Source: Chitinispirillales bacterium ANBcel5
GTDB lineage: Bacteria; Fibrobacterota; Chitinivibrionia; Chitinivibrionales; Chitinispirillaceae
NCBI GenBank assembly: GCA_029688955.1
Contig: JARUKZ010000025.1
Coordinates: forward strand, 1-63,072
Reading direction: 5' to 3'
Length of the DNA: 63,072 nt
Below, piece by piece: positions 15,956 through 25,336 of the stretch; the first letter of the stretch is position 1, and each line of letters starts with the position of its first letter. The notes beneath the pieces are model-generated. The model saw only the letters and a list, made by a program, of their open reading frames with translations. It searched no databases and had not been told where the DNA came from. The translations under genes and the position numbers were made by a program.

Positions 15956-17329
15956 CTACTGAACTCCCAATATTTTCTTTCCCGTTTCAATCTGCTCTTT
16001 TACACTATCCCAACCCGTACCACCCTTTACAGTGCGATAGGAAATAGCATCTTTCCATGAATAGAGTTTTTCAACATCTTCACCAAAAAGATCGCTGTAC
16101 TCTTTCAGTTTTTCGACAGGAAGTTCAATAAGTGTAAGGTCATTTTCAACACAGTAGCCAACAACTTTTCCAATTACTTTGTGTGCCTGTCTGAATGGCA
16201 TGCCTTTTCTTACCAGATAATCAGCCATGTCTGTAGCAAGAAGAAATGGGTCAAGATCTTTTTCGATTCGTTCCTGGCAAACTGAAAGCGTAAGAAGTAC
16301 CTGAGAGAATACTTTTACTACCATTTGAAGTTGAAACACACTGTCAAACAGAGGTTCCTTATCTTCCTGAAGGTCCTTATAGTAGGTAAGTCCAACACCT
16401 TTTAAAGTAGTTACAAACCGTACATAATTACCTACAAATCGTCCACTTTTACCTCTGAGAAGTTCCAGTGAATCGGGATTTTTCTTCTGGGGCATCATGC
16501 TTGACCCCGTTGACCAGGCGTCATCAAGCTCAATAAAACCAAACTCTTTAGATGACCAAATAATAAGATCTTCAGCGTAGCGACTGATATGTACACCTAC
16601 AGAAGCAAATACCGAAAGCGTTTCAAGCAAAAAATCTCTCGAACTCACCATATCTACACTATTTTTAGAGATCTCAGAAAAACCCAGTTCCTTTGCAATG
16701 CTATCCCGATCAACCGAAAATCCACTTCCTGCAAGAGCTCCTGAACCGAGAGGTAAAATGTCGGTAGATTTAATCGCATGCCCTATTCTACTTTTCTCAC
16801 GCTCAAGGAGAAAGAAAAAGGACATCCAGTAATGAGAAAGAAGGATAGGCTGCGCCTGCTGAAGATGGGTAAAACCAGGAACTATCACACCATAATCCTC
16901 TTGTGCCCTGTGTAGGATTGATCCTTGCAACTCCAACAATCCCTCATTAATTTCTTTTAGTGCCTTTTTGGTATATAGCCGTGTATCGGTAATAACCTGA
17001 TCATTTCTTGAGCGACCAGTATGCAGCCTCTCGCCTGCTGAGCCAACTTTCTCGACTAAAAGTCGCTCAACAGCCATATGGATATCCTCGTCAGAGTGAA
17101 GAAAAGTGACCTTACCTTCTTTATACTCTTTTAAAATTTCTCTAAGTCCATCTATAACTTTAACCCGTTCCTCCTCACTGAACACGCCAATTTTTTTTAA
17201 AGCATTGGCCCAGGCAATACTACCTGTTATATCCTCTTCAATGAGTTTTTTATCAAAGGGAAGCGAATTATTGAATTCTTCCATAAGTTTATCTGAAGGT
17301 TTTTTAAAACGTCCATCCCACATCTTCAT
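15956..17329 (-). CDS. argH: Argininosuccinate lyase ArgH
   Basis: ArgH splits argininosuccinate into arginine and fumarate, the last step of arginine synthesis. The 457-residue protein has the family opening WDGRFKKPSDKLMEEFNNS, the TGRSRNDQV block, and the fumarase/aspartase superfamily signature GSSMMPQKKNPD containing the mobile catalytic loop serine. Length is normal. The gene is 197 bp downstream of recJ, so it may have its own promoter. No other arginine genes are in the window. Confidence 0.97.
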   Translation of the reverse strand: MKMWDGRFKKPSDKLMEEFNNSLPFDKKLIEEDITGSIAWANALKKIGVFSEEERVKVIDGLREILKEYKEGKVTFLHSDEDIHMAVERLLVEKVGSAGERLHTGRSRNDQVITDTRLYTKKALKEINEGLLELQGSILHRAQEDYGVIVPGFTHLQQAQPILLSHYWMSFFFLLEREKSRIGHAIKSTDILPLGSGALAGSGFSVDRDSIAKELGFSEISKNSVDMVSSRDFLLETLSVFASVGVHISRYAEDLIIWSSKEFGFIELDDAWSTGSSMMPQKKNPDSLELLRGKSGRFVGNYVRFVTTLKGVGLTYYKDLQEDKEPLFDSVFQLQMVVKVFSQVLLTLSVCQERIEKDLDPFLLATDMADYLVRKGMPFRQAHKVIGKVVGYCVENDLTLIELPVEKLKEYSDLFGEDVEKLYSWKDAISYRTVKGGTGWDSVKEQIETGKKILGVQ

Positions 17330-17526
17330 TTCAATATACTCCTGATTTTTCGGATTGCAGGTTTAATGAAGAGCCCAAAACTACATTCGAATGTATAAAA
17401 TAAATGGATGCACTCTAAAGATTGCAGAGTTTTATTAGAAACAACTATTAAAGTAACTATTCTTTGGATTTTGCAAGACTTAGGAAGGTCAAAACCCCTT
17501 CATTGCTTATATCATCCTAAAAAAAA

Positions 17527-19242
17527 TTAAACAGAAATCCCCTTGATATTCATCTGCAAATTAGTCTTTCCGTTCCATTTGTTCTCTTCAAGGGTAAAAG
17601 CCACTTGCAATGATGAGCTGTTGCATACTTCTGAGATTCGCTCACCTAAATTAAACCCAATGGCATCCATAACAACCCCGCTGTCAGTAAGTGACATTTT
17701 TAAATGGTTCTGTCCTACAACTCTTGGTGCATAGCGATGTTTTAAATCTTTGCACAACAAAACAGGACGCATATTACCAGGGCCAAATGGTCCCATTTGC
17801 TTCATTATTCTGAAAAGTTTTGGTGTAAGTGAAGCTACAGACACTTCAGTGTCAGCCTGAACTTTTCTTATAAGATCATCTTCAGTAAGCTTCTCCTGTA
17901 CAACGCTGTTAAATTTTTCCCTGAATTGCTCGATTCGGTCCCATTGTACACTGAGGCCCGCAGCTGCTGCATGTCCGCCGAAACTTGTTAATATATCACT
18001 GCAACCACTAAGGGCATCAAGTAAGTGGAGTCCAGGAATACTTCTTCCTGAGCCTCTTGCAACCCCGTCGGGACCCATTGAGAGCAGGATAGCGGGTCGA
18101 TGAAAACGTTCAACCATTTTAGATGCTACAATCCCTATTACCCCCACATGCCACTCAGGATGCCCCACGACAATCACAAAGTCTTTATCACTTCTGCAGT
18201 TGTTTTCCACCCACAACGACGCTTCCTGTGCAACTTTAGTATCAAGAGCACGCCGCTCCCTGTTTGCTTCCCTTAGTTCACAGGCATAATTTTTTGCTAT
18301 GCTGGGATCATCTGTTAAAAGGAGTTCTACGCCCCTGCGAGGATCTCCAAGACGTCCAACAGCATTTATACATGGAGCGATTTGAAAAACAACTTCACCT
18401 GTGGAAATTCTCTTTCCCTCAAGATTCTGTGCACTGATAAGAGCTTTCAATCCTATATTAGTGGTTTTTGAAAGCTGATCAAAACCAAGTGAAGCGATAA
18501 CTCTGTTTTCACCAATCAGCGGAACAATATCTGCAGCAGTTCCCAGAGAAGCAAGGTCCAAAAATGGCATCCATAACTGCTCACCTCTGCCACTTTTCTC
18601 TCCAAGAGCCTGAGCAAGCTTAAGAGTAACCCCAACTCCAGCAAGGTTCTTATCGGGATAATTACACTCAGGGAGTTTTTGATCAATAACAGCAACAGCA
18701 GAAGGAAGCTTTTCTTTAGGCTCGTGATGGTCAGTAATTATACAATCGACGCCAAGAATGGATGCTAAATGTATCTCTTTTAAAGCGGTGATACCACAAT
18801 CCACAGTAATAATCAGTTTTGCACCTTTTTCAGCAATGTGCCTGACACTGTTTTCTGTTATCCCATAGCCATCGACAAGCCTGTTTGGCAGGTAGTAATC
18901 ACAATTGGCCTCAAGCAAACGCAAAACCCTAACCAAAAGCACTGTCGAAGTAACACCATCAACATCATAATCGCCATAAACCACAATTTTCTCTCTGGTT
19001 TTGATAGCTTCCATTATGCGATCAACAGCCTTTTCCATCTGCTTAAAGAGGAACGGATCATGGAAGTGCGATATTTGTGGTCTGAAAAAATTTTTACAAC
19101 TATTAAAGGTAGTAAGATTACGTCCTACAAGAATAGTAGCAACCGAAAGAGGGACATTGAGTTCTTTTGCCAACAATTTAGCACTAAGGGGATCTGCCTG
19201 CTTAAGGCAAATCCTCTCACGCGCAGCTTTTAACCCATTCAT
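17527..19242 (-). CDS. recJ: Single-stranded-DNA exonuclease RecJ
   Basis: RecJ degrades single-stranded DNA 5' to 3' in recombination and mismatch repair. The 571-residue protein has the DHH phosphoesterase motifs YGDYDVDGVTST, ITVDCGI and CIITDHHEP, the DHHA1-region GRGSGRSIPGLHLLDAL with GGHAAAAG, and a C-terminal OB-like domain. The start overlaps the metG stop (ATGA), which couples translation of the two genes. Confidence 0.96.
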   Translation of the reverse strand: MNGLKAARERICLKQADPLSAKLLAKELNVPLSVATILVGRNLTTFNSCKNFFRPQISHFHDPFLFKQMEKAVDRIMEAIKTREKIVVYGDYDVDGVTSTVLLVRVLRLLEANCDYYLPNRLVDGYGITENSVRHIAEKGAKLIITVDCGITALKEIHLASILGVDCIITDHHEPKEKLPSAVAVIDQKLPECNYPDKNLAGVGVTLKLAQALGEKSGRGEQLWMPFLDLASLGTAADIVPLIGENRVIASLGFDQLSKTTNIGLKALISAQNLEGKRISTGEVVFQIAPCINAVGRLGDPRRGVELLLTDDPSIAKNYACELREANRERRALDTKVAQEASLWVENNCRSDKDFVIVVGHPEWHVGVIGIVASKMVERFHRPAILLSMGPDGVARGSGRSIPGLHLLDALSGCSDILTSFGGHAAAAGLSVQWDRIEQFREKFNSVVQEKLTEDDLIRKVQADTEVSVASLTPKLFRIMKQMGPFGPGNMRPVLLCKDLKHRYAPRVVGQNHLKMSLTDSGVVMDAIGFNLGERISEVCNSSSLQVAFTLEENKWNGKTNLQMNIKGISV

Positions 19243-21254
19243 GATACCTTTGCCCCGCTACTTACATCTTTGTGCGGTCCCACAAGTACCAGGGATCCAT
19301 CTTTGTCTTTTGCGGCCAGCAGCATGCCCTGAGACTGAAGTCCAAATATTTTAGCGGGTTTAAGATTAGACACGGCAACTACCAGTTTTCCGGGCAGGTC
19401 ATCGGGGCTGTAACTCTGTGCAATACCTGCAACGATCTGTCGTTTCTGGTCTCCCATTTCCACCTGTAAACACAAAAGTTTATTGGATTTTTTTACTTTC
19501 TGTGCAGAAATAATTTTAGCCACTCGTAAATCCACAGAAAAGAAGGAATCTATATCTATTAAGCCTTCTTCATTAACTTCTTCCTTGGACCGATTAATTG
19601 TTGCACCTGAGAAGAGCTTTTCCAGATCTTTGCTCTCCAGTGGTTTTACCAGTTTTTCTGTTGCTGCGAGTTTACAGTTTCTCAATGAAAAATGATAATC
19701 ATCCCACTTTAAGCTTAAACCAAAAAGGGTTTCTATTTTTTTGCTTAATTCAGGCATTACAGGTTTAAGGAATACAAACAGTGCCTTAATCAGATTAGAG
19801 CACGTTACCATAACAGAGCCAGCAGCCTCTTTGTCTGTTTTAATAAGTTCCCAGGGCTTGCTATCCTGATAGTACTTATTTCCAAGTGATCCAAGAGCAT
19901 GTATAGTTTCGATGACTACTTTAAAATCACAGCTCTCATATGCATCATTTATCTTTTTTGCCGCATCCTCAACAGCATCAGCTATCTGATTATCCCAGGA
20001 AACATCTGGTATAGTGGAATCAAAATAACGTTCACAAAATACAATAGTTCTATGGTGAAGATTACCGATGTTGTTAGCAAGTGTGGTATTAACACGGCTG
20101 ATCAGTTCGTCTTGATTAAGATCTATATCTGCAGTTGTTGGCGAAAGTTTTGCCCCATAGTAGAAGCGAAGAAACTCTGAAGCCTGGGGGTGAGTCATTT
20201 TTTTAAGAAATTCACGAGCCAGAATAAAAGTCCCCCGTGACTTGGACATCTTTTCGCCCTCAATATTTAAAAACCCATGCACACGAATACTTGAGGGTAG
20301 AGAAAACCCTGCACTTTCCAGCATCACCGGCCAGAACAATGCGTGAAAGTAAACTATATCTTTTCCTATAAAATGAACTATTTCAGAATTACTATCTTTT
20401 CCCCAGAACTCCTCAACAGATCTGTTGTTATCTTTACACCACTTATCTGTAGAAGAGAGATAGCCTATAGGAGCATCAAGCCACACATAAAAATATTTAT
20501 TAACGGTATCTGGTATTTTGAAACCAAAATAGGGCCCATCACGGGATATACACCACTCCCTTAGGCCTTCATCAATCCATGTTTTGACAAAATTTCTCAT
20601 ATCCTCCTGCAGTACCCCTGGCGAGGATATATACTGTTTCAAAAACTCCTCTTTTTTTCCTAACTGTACGTAGAAGTGCTTTGAAGTTTTCATTACGGGT
20701 TCATTACCACAAATAAAACATTGGGGGTTTTTAAGATCTGAAGGTTCGTACGCTGCACCACACTCTTCACATACATCACCATACTGATTTGGCGCGCCAC
20801 ATTTGGGGCAGGTACCAACCACAAAGCGATCTGGCAAGAATCGTTTATCGTTTTCGCAATAATACTGGCTAATCTCTCGCTGCTCTACCAGATTATTATC
20901 ACAAAGACTCTTATACACCAACTCAGCGTACTGTCGGTTTTCTTGAGAATTGGTGGTATAAAAGATATCAAAGCTGATATTAAAACCGGCATAGTCCTGC
21001 ACATGGTTTTTATATGCCCGTTCAATTAGCTTTTCTGGTGTAATTCCCTGACGTAATGCATTAAGTTCAATTGGTGTTCCATGGGTGTCATCAGCACACA
21101 CATAAAGCACTTGCTGACCTTTTAGCCTTCTGAAGCGCACAAATATATCAGTCTGAACAACCTCAAGAAGGTGTCCTAAATGTATATCACCATTTGCATA
21201 GGGAAGAGCACTGGTTACAACAACTTTTTTTTGTGCCTCATTGGCTGGTGGCAT
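19239..21254 (-). CDS. metG: Methionyl-tRNA synthetase MetG with C-terminal tRNA-binding domain
   Basis: This class I synthetase charges methionine tRNA. The HIGH motif appears as HLGH, the KMSKS motif is exact in GEKMSKSRG, and a zinc-knuckle region with two CxxC pairs lies between (CPKCG, CEECG, then CFICG). An EMAP/Trbp111-type tRNA-binding domain (VDLRVAKIISA through VVAVSNLKPAKIFG) completes a 671-residue protein. A start 57 bp upstream exists, but AAAGGAA nine bases before the ATG at 21254 favours the start given. It overlaps the end of ricT by 17 bp. Confidence 0.96.
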   Translation of the reverse strand: MPPANEAQKKVVVTSALPYANGDIHLGHLLEVVQTDIFVRFRRLKGQQVLYVCADDTHGTPIELNALRQGITPEKLIERAYKNHVQDYAGFNISFDIFYTTNSQENRQYAELVYKSLCDNNLVEQREISQYYCENDKRFLPDRFVVGTCPKCGAPNQYGDVCEECGAAYEPSDLKNPQCFICGNEPVMKTSKHFYVQLGKKEEFLKQYISSPGVLQEDMRNFVKTWIDEGLREWCISRDGPYFGFKIPDTVNKYFYVWLDAPIGYLSSTDKWCKDNNRSVEEFWGKDSNSEIVHFIGKDIVYFHALFWPVMLESAGFSLPSSIRVHGFLNIEGEKMSKSRGTFILAREFLKKMTHPQASEFLRFYYGAKLSPTTADIDLNQDELISRVNTTLANNIGNLHHRTIVFCERYFDSTIPDVSWDNQIADAVEDAAKKINDAYESCDFKVVIETIHALGSLGNKYYQDSKPWELIKTDKEAAGSVMVTCSNLIKALFVFLKPVMPELSKKIETLFGLSLKWDDYHFSLRNCKLAATEKLVKPLESKDLEKLFSGATINRSKEEVNEEGLIDIDSFFSVDLRVAKIISAQKVKKSNKLLCLQVEMGDQKRQIVAGIAQSYSPDDLPGKLVVAVSNLKPAKIFGLQSQGMLLAAKDKDGSLVLVGPHKDVSSGAKVS

Positions 21255-22071
21255 ATTCAAACGTTCCTTTCTTAATCTCCTCGGGGCCAAGCCAGGACTG
21301 TGTCCCGTCACTGAAATGAATTAAAGCTTTGCTTTGAAAAATATTTATATAATTTAATAGTCCCTGCTTACCATCAAGAGTAATACGACTCCCAATAGGG
21401 GGAAACTCTGCAAACATTTCAAGATAGGATTCATTTTCATAGCGTAAGCAACACAATAAACGGCCGCAATTACCTGATATTTTTGAAGGATTAAGTGCAA
21501 GTTGCTGATCTTTTGCCATTTGCGTTGTTATCTGCTCAAATTCTGTAAGAAAAGCACTGCAACACTGCTTACGACCACAGATCCCGCAGCCACTAATACG
21601 CTTTGCCTCATCTCTGACACCTATCTGACGAAGCTCAATCCTTGTACGGTAAACAGAAGCCAAATCTTTTACAAGCTCCCTGAAATCGACTCTCTGAGCA
21701 GCAGTAAAATAAAAGGTAATCTTGCTACCATCAAACTGAATCTCAACATCCACAAGCTTCATCTCAAGGTAATACTTTTTTATCTTCTCTCTACATACCT
21801 TAAATGCGGACTTTTCCTTCTCCTTATTTTTGAATAAAATTTCAATATCACCGGGAGAAGCCTTTTTTATGATGTTTCGTATCTCACCTTTATTACGTTT
21901 AAGTTTGACCAGTGAACCGATTAAGGACACTTTCCCTAAATCCTGTCCACGCTCAGCCTCAACCAGTACATAATCCCCTTCACTTATATCTATTTCATTG
22001 CGGTCACGATAGATAGCCTTACGCTCACCTTTAAACGCAATTTCAACTAATTTACTATTCTTTGCCATCAA
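21238..22071 (-). CDS. ricT: PSP1-domain protein RicT (YaaT)
   Basis: This 277-residue PSP1-domain protein is related to Bacillus YaaT/RicT, which works with RicA and RicF in RNA processing and binds iron-sulfur clusters as a complex. Diagnostic cysteines occur as CGICGRKQCC and, later, GNCGRLLCCLRYE, set in the sequence RIELRQIGVRDEAK. The order holB-ricT-metG is conserved widely, which supports the assignment. It ends within the start of metG. Confidence 0.93.
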   Translation of the reverse strand: MMAKNSKLVEIAFKGERKAIYRDRNEIDISEGDYVLVEAERGQDLGKVSLIGSLVKLKRNKGEIRNIIKKASPGDIEILFKNKEKEKSAFKVCREKIKKYYLEMKLVDVEIQFDGSKITFYFTAAQRVDFRELVKDLASVYRTRIELRQIGVRDEAKRISGCGICGRKQCCSAFLTEFEQITTQMAKDQQLALNPSKISGNCGRLLCCLRYENESYLEMFAEFPPIGSRITLDGKQGLLNYINIFQSKALIHFSDGTQSWLGPEEIKKGTFEYATSQ

Positions 22072-23173
22072 ATATCTCCATTAAAGAACATGCAAAATCT
22101 GATAAAATCATCGAACAGTTCCCCCTTACTCTAAGACCCATAAGTACATCCTGACACAATGCTACGACTCTTTCCACCTCTGAAGGAGAAACTGATGAAG
22201 GTAATTCGATTCGGTTTGAAGAATCTGTTTTAAAATAGTTTTCTGTATCTATATATTTATCTAAAAATGAAAAACGTAGTAATTGAAGTAAATAGTGAAA
22301 AAATCTCTCAAAATACGCTGCATCCCCACTTTGGGTCAACTCATCTATATCACTCACCACCTCAAACCAGTTACGTTCAATACAGTTTTTCCAAAAAAGG
22401 GAGACTTTTTCAATTATTTCACCTGGTGGATTATTTGCCAGCTCAAGAGACTGCCCCAAAGAGCCGGTGTGGATAAGAGAGTTGAGGGTTGGATCTGAAA
22501 CCTCTATCGAAAGTCTCTGTGCAAGCTCGGAGCGCAAAATTTCAGGAGACAGAGCAGCAAAACGAAGCAGCTGGCATCTGGAAATAATAGTTGGTAGTAC
22601 GGTATAATTCTTCTCTGCTATGAGAATAATAAGCGTATTATTGGGCGGTTCTTCCAGCGTTTTAAGCATAGTATTGGCAGATTCTTTTTTGAGCATATCA
22701 GCACCATCCATAATGGCGATATTAAGTCCCTTGCCAAGAGAGCCACGACCTATAGCATGAGTAATCTCACGCATCCATTCAACAGGAATCGAGGGAGGCG
22801 AGCCGAATTGCTGTGGTTTATAGGGATCGTTAATTCTGCTGGTAACACATTCTGAAAGATACTTCCATCCATTTTCATTGAGCTTGCCACTGGAACTGTG
22901 CTCTTTTTGCAAAGCTACGGGCATAATCACGTGAAGATCCTGGTGAGAGTATTTCAAAACCTTTTTGCATGAATCGCACTGATAGCAGGGACAATCCTCC
23001 TTGTTTTCACAAAGTAAGGCCATTGAGAACTCCAGTGCGGCTGCAAATGTACCCGTTCCGGTTTCACCACAGAAAAGATAGGCATGACCTAAGGATTCGC
23101 TTTCTGCAGCACTGGAAAGAACCTCTTTAATCCTGTCCTGTCCAACTACTTTTTTCCATTTTACAGATACCAT
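22055..23173 (-). CDS. holB: DNA polymerase III delta' subunit HolB
   Basis: HolB is a clamp-loader subunit that helps load the sliding clamp. It begins with WKKVVGQDRIKEVL and HAYLFCGETGTGTFAAA; the P-loop lysine is replaced by Thr, in line with delta' subunits that do not hydrolyse ATP. The zinc module follows (CPCYQCDSCKKV), then the AAA+ region NTMLKTLEEPPNNTLIIL and the SRCQLLRF arginine-finger-type motif. An ATG 24 bp upstream exists, but AGGA stands seven bases before the ATG at 23173, which is preferred. The end overlaps ricT by 17 bp. Confidence 0.93.
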   Translation of the reverse strand: MVSVKWKKVVGQDRIKEVLSSAAESESLGHAYLFCGETGTGTFAAALEFSMALLCENKEDCPCYQCDSCKKVLKYSHQDLHVIMPVALQKEHSSSGKLNENGWKYLSECVTSRINDPYKPQQFGSPPSIPVEWMREITHAIGRGSLGKGLNIAIMDGADMLKKESANTMLKTLEEPPNNTLIILIAEKNYTVLPTIISRCQLLRFAALSPEILRSELAQRLSIEVSDPTLNSLIHTGSLGQSLELANNPPGEIIEKVSLFWKNCIERNWFEVVSDIDELTQSGDAAYFERFFHYLLQLLRFSFLDKYIDTENYFKTDSSNRIELPSSVSPSEVERVVALCQDVLMGLRVRGNCSMILSDFACSLMEIFDGKE

Positions 23174-23202
23174 GTTTCTATCCTGCAAATCTGTCATTTG
23201 GC

Positions 23203-24420
23203 TTATCTAAGCCATTCTGTTGGATTAAGTGTTTCAGAAGACTTACGTAGCTCAAAATGCAACTTTGAACCTTCTGCACTTCCCGACTCCCCTACTTTAC
23301 CAAGAACTGTCCCGCTTTTTACCACCTTATCCTCCTGAACAGTTATTTCTCCCAGATGAGCATAAATGCTGATATAGCCCCCCTGATGCTCAACTATAAC
23401 GAGTCTCCCAAGCCCTCTCATCCATCCGGTATAGGCAACGGTTCCTTCAGCAACACATTTTACATCTTTGCCTTTAGGAGCTTTTATACCTATGCCATTA
23501 TTCATTATAACCGTTTGATAAATGGGATGAGTAATTTTCCCATATTCAGTTACTATCTCACCTTGCACAGGCCAGGGAAGTTTTCCTTTCAGTTCTTTGA
23601 ACTCTGTTTCAACCCTTCTCTCAAGCTCCTCACGAGCCTGTTTGCGCCTGATATCGAGATTTTCAATCATGCCTTCAAGCTCTCTTTGAGCAGCCTCCAG
23701 CTCAGAGACGATTTGTGCAAAATCACTTTTTTCAGAGCGTATTTGCTCTAGCATCGCTCGCCTGGAAGCCTCTTCTTCAAGTAGAATCTGCTGCTCCTCT
23801 ACCCTGGTTTCATAAAGCTCTTTAAGCTCAATCTGCCTGTTTTCCTGACTAATTCGCTTACGCTCTATAGAACTAACCATTTGCCTGATAGACTCAGCAA
23901 GCCTTCTGTCATAGTTATTCAATTCCTGGAGATATTTTATTTTATGCACAAACTCAACAGGCGATCTGGCTTTAAGCAGCACCTGTAGTACATTATATTC
24001 ACCTCTCATATAGGCTCTTCGAAGCCTTCTGGCCATTAATTCCCGATTCTCTTCTAATTGCTCTTCGGCACTTCCCAGTGAATCACCTAACAGCTCTATT
24101 GTTACTGTAACCGTATCTATCTGCTCCGAGAGCATGTCTATGTAACTCTGAGATGCATCAATGTTTTTCTCAAGCTGCAGCAACCTGCTAAGATAATTCC
24201 CCTCTTGCTGCTGAAGTTTGGATAATTGCGTACGCCCTTTTTCAAGCTCTGCCTGAATGGAATCAAGTACAGTTTTTTTTTCAAGAATTTCACTTTCAAA
24301 CTCCTGAATAGACTTCTGCTGCTCTTCCCTGTTTTGTCCGTAGGTGATAAAACCAACAAGAAGAGAAGAAATGAGCATTACACCAAAAATTTGCGTACAG
24401 CACTTAGACTTCCAAGCCAA
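23203..24420 (-). CDS. envC: EnvC-like murein hydrolase activator (coiled coil plus degenerate LytM)
   Basis: The 405-residue protein has an N-terminal signal/anchor ending near FITYGQ, a long coiled coil (residues about 30-265), and a C-terminal LytM/peptidase M23 domain. The domain starts at PWPVQGEIVTEYG and ends HFELRKSSETLNPTEWLR. The first zinc-ligand motif, normally HxGxD, reads NNGIGI, and the usual HLHS reads HLGE, so it should be non-catalytic like EnvC, which activates amidases. The gene overlaps ftsX by 43 bp, matching the known FtsEX-EnvC partnership in daughter-cell separation. Confidence 0.88.
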   Translation of the reverse strand: MAWKSKCCTQIFGVMLISSLLVGFITYGQNREEQQKSIQEFESEILEKKTVLDSIQAELEKGRTQLSKLQQQEGNYLSRLLQLEKNIDASQSYIDMLSEQIDTVTVTIELLGDSLGSAEEQLEENRELMARRLRRAYMRGEYNVLQVLLKARSPVEFVHKIKYLQELNNYDRRLAESIRQMVSSIERKRISQENRQIELKELYETRVEEQQILLEEEASRRAMLEQIRSEKSDFAQIVSELEAAQRELEGMIENLDIRRKQAREELERRVETEFKELKGKLPWPVQGEIVTEYGKITHPIYQTVIMNNGIGIKAPKGKDVKCVAEGTVAYTGWMRGLGRLVIVEHQGGYISIYAHLGEITVQEDKVVKSGTVLGKVGESGSAEGSKLHFELRKSSETLNPTEWLR

Positions 24421-25232
24421 CCGAAAAAGACCCCTGTAAAAAGAATTATCAGGGGCAGAAAATCTAACCCCCAGTAAATAGGCAGGTGTGACAAACTTAA
24501 TTTAGCAACATAAAGTGCCAGAATGCTAAATATTCCACCAATAAAACCCTGAAGCATACCCTCAAGTAAAAAAGGCATCTTTATAAATAGGTCTGTAGCG
24601 CCTACATATCGCATATTGCTAACAAGCTCTTTACGAGCATAGATAGTCAGTTTTATTGTATTAGAGATCATAGCATGAAGTGCTAGGGTTATAATTGCAC
24701 CCATGATTATTGAGATTAGAAAAAAATGATCTCTTAAATTTTGAACGAAATCCAACCACTCCCGGGAATACTGAACCGTTTCAACTCCCTCAAATTGAGC
24801 TAGTATATTCTTTAACTCCGATGCACTTTCTGCACTATGGTATTCCTCATGAAGTGAAAGATCAATTGAAGCAGGAAATGGATTATCCTCCAGGGACTCT
24901 AAGATTTCGTCGCCGTAAATTGATTTAAACCGTTGCCACGCATCCTGCTTAGATACAAAAAACGCCTCTCTAACCTGAGGCATTGCTTTAAGTGTATCTA
25001 AAAGGCGTTGATTGTTTTTTGAATCTTCTGCGTAACTATCAAAAAGATATACCGCAATATCGGCCTGATTTTCAGAGCTGCGAAGAAGCGTGTCGATGTT
25101 TATCAGTCCCAGGGTAACAACACTAATGAGCAACATGGTAGCGGAAATAGTGAGAATCGAGACAAAAGTCATTAGTTTTGCCTTATAAAATCCTCTTATT
25201 GCTTCATATATAAAGTATAGAAGATTGCCCAT
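24378..25232 (-). CDS. ftsX: Cell-division protein FtsX
   Basis: FtsX is the membrane subunit of FtsEX, which transmits ATP hydrolysis to septal peptidoglycan hydrolases. The 284-residue protein has one N-terminal helix (about residues 20-45), an extracytoplasmic domain with the typical SIDLSL and QYSREWLDFV segments, and three C-terminal helices with RYVGATDLFIKMPFLLEG. The normal partner ftsE is not next to it. Downstream is the EnvC-like gene, which overlaps its end. Confidence 0.93.
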   Translation of the reverse strand: MGNLLYFIYEAIRGFYKAKLMTFVSILTISATMLLISVVTLGLINIDTLLRSSENQADIAVYLFDSYAEDSKNNQRLLDTLKAMPQVREAFFVSKQDAWQRFKSIYGDEILESLEDNPFPASIDLSLHEEYHSAESASELKNILAQFEGVETVQYSREWLDFVQNLRDHFFLISIIMGAIITLALHAMISNTIKLTIYARKELVSNMRYVGATDLFIKMPFLLEGMLQGFIGGIFSILALYVAKLSLSHLPIYWGLDFLPLIILFTGVFFGWLGSLSAVRKFLV

Positions 25233-25336
25233 TTCAGGAATAGTTCCATCCGGAAAAAATTGAAGGTATCAAATAGATTAAAACTGACTGTTTTACAACA
25301 GCCAGTTTATCCAAAACAGTTCTGTGCAGGTATTAG

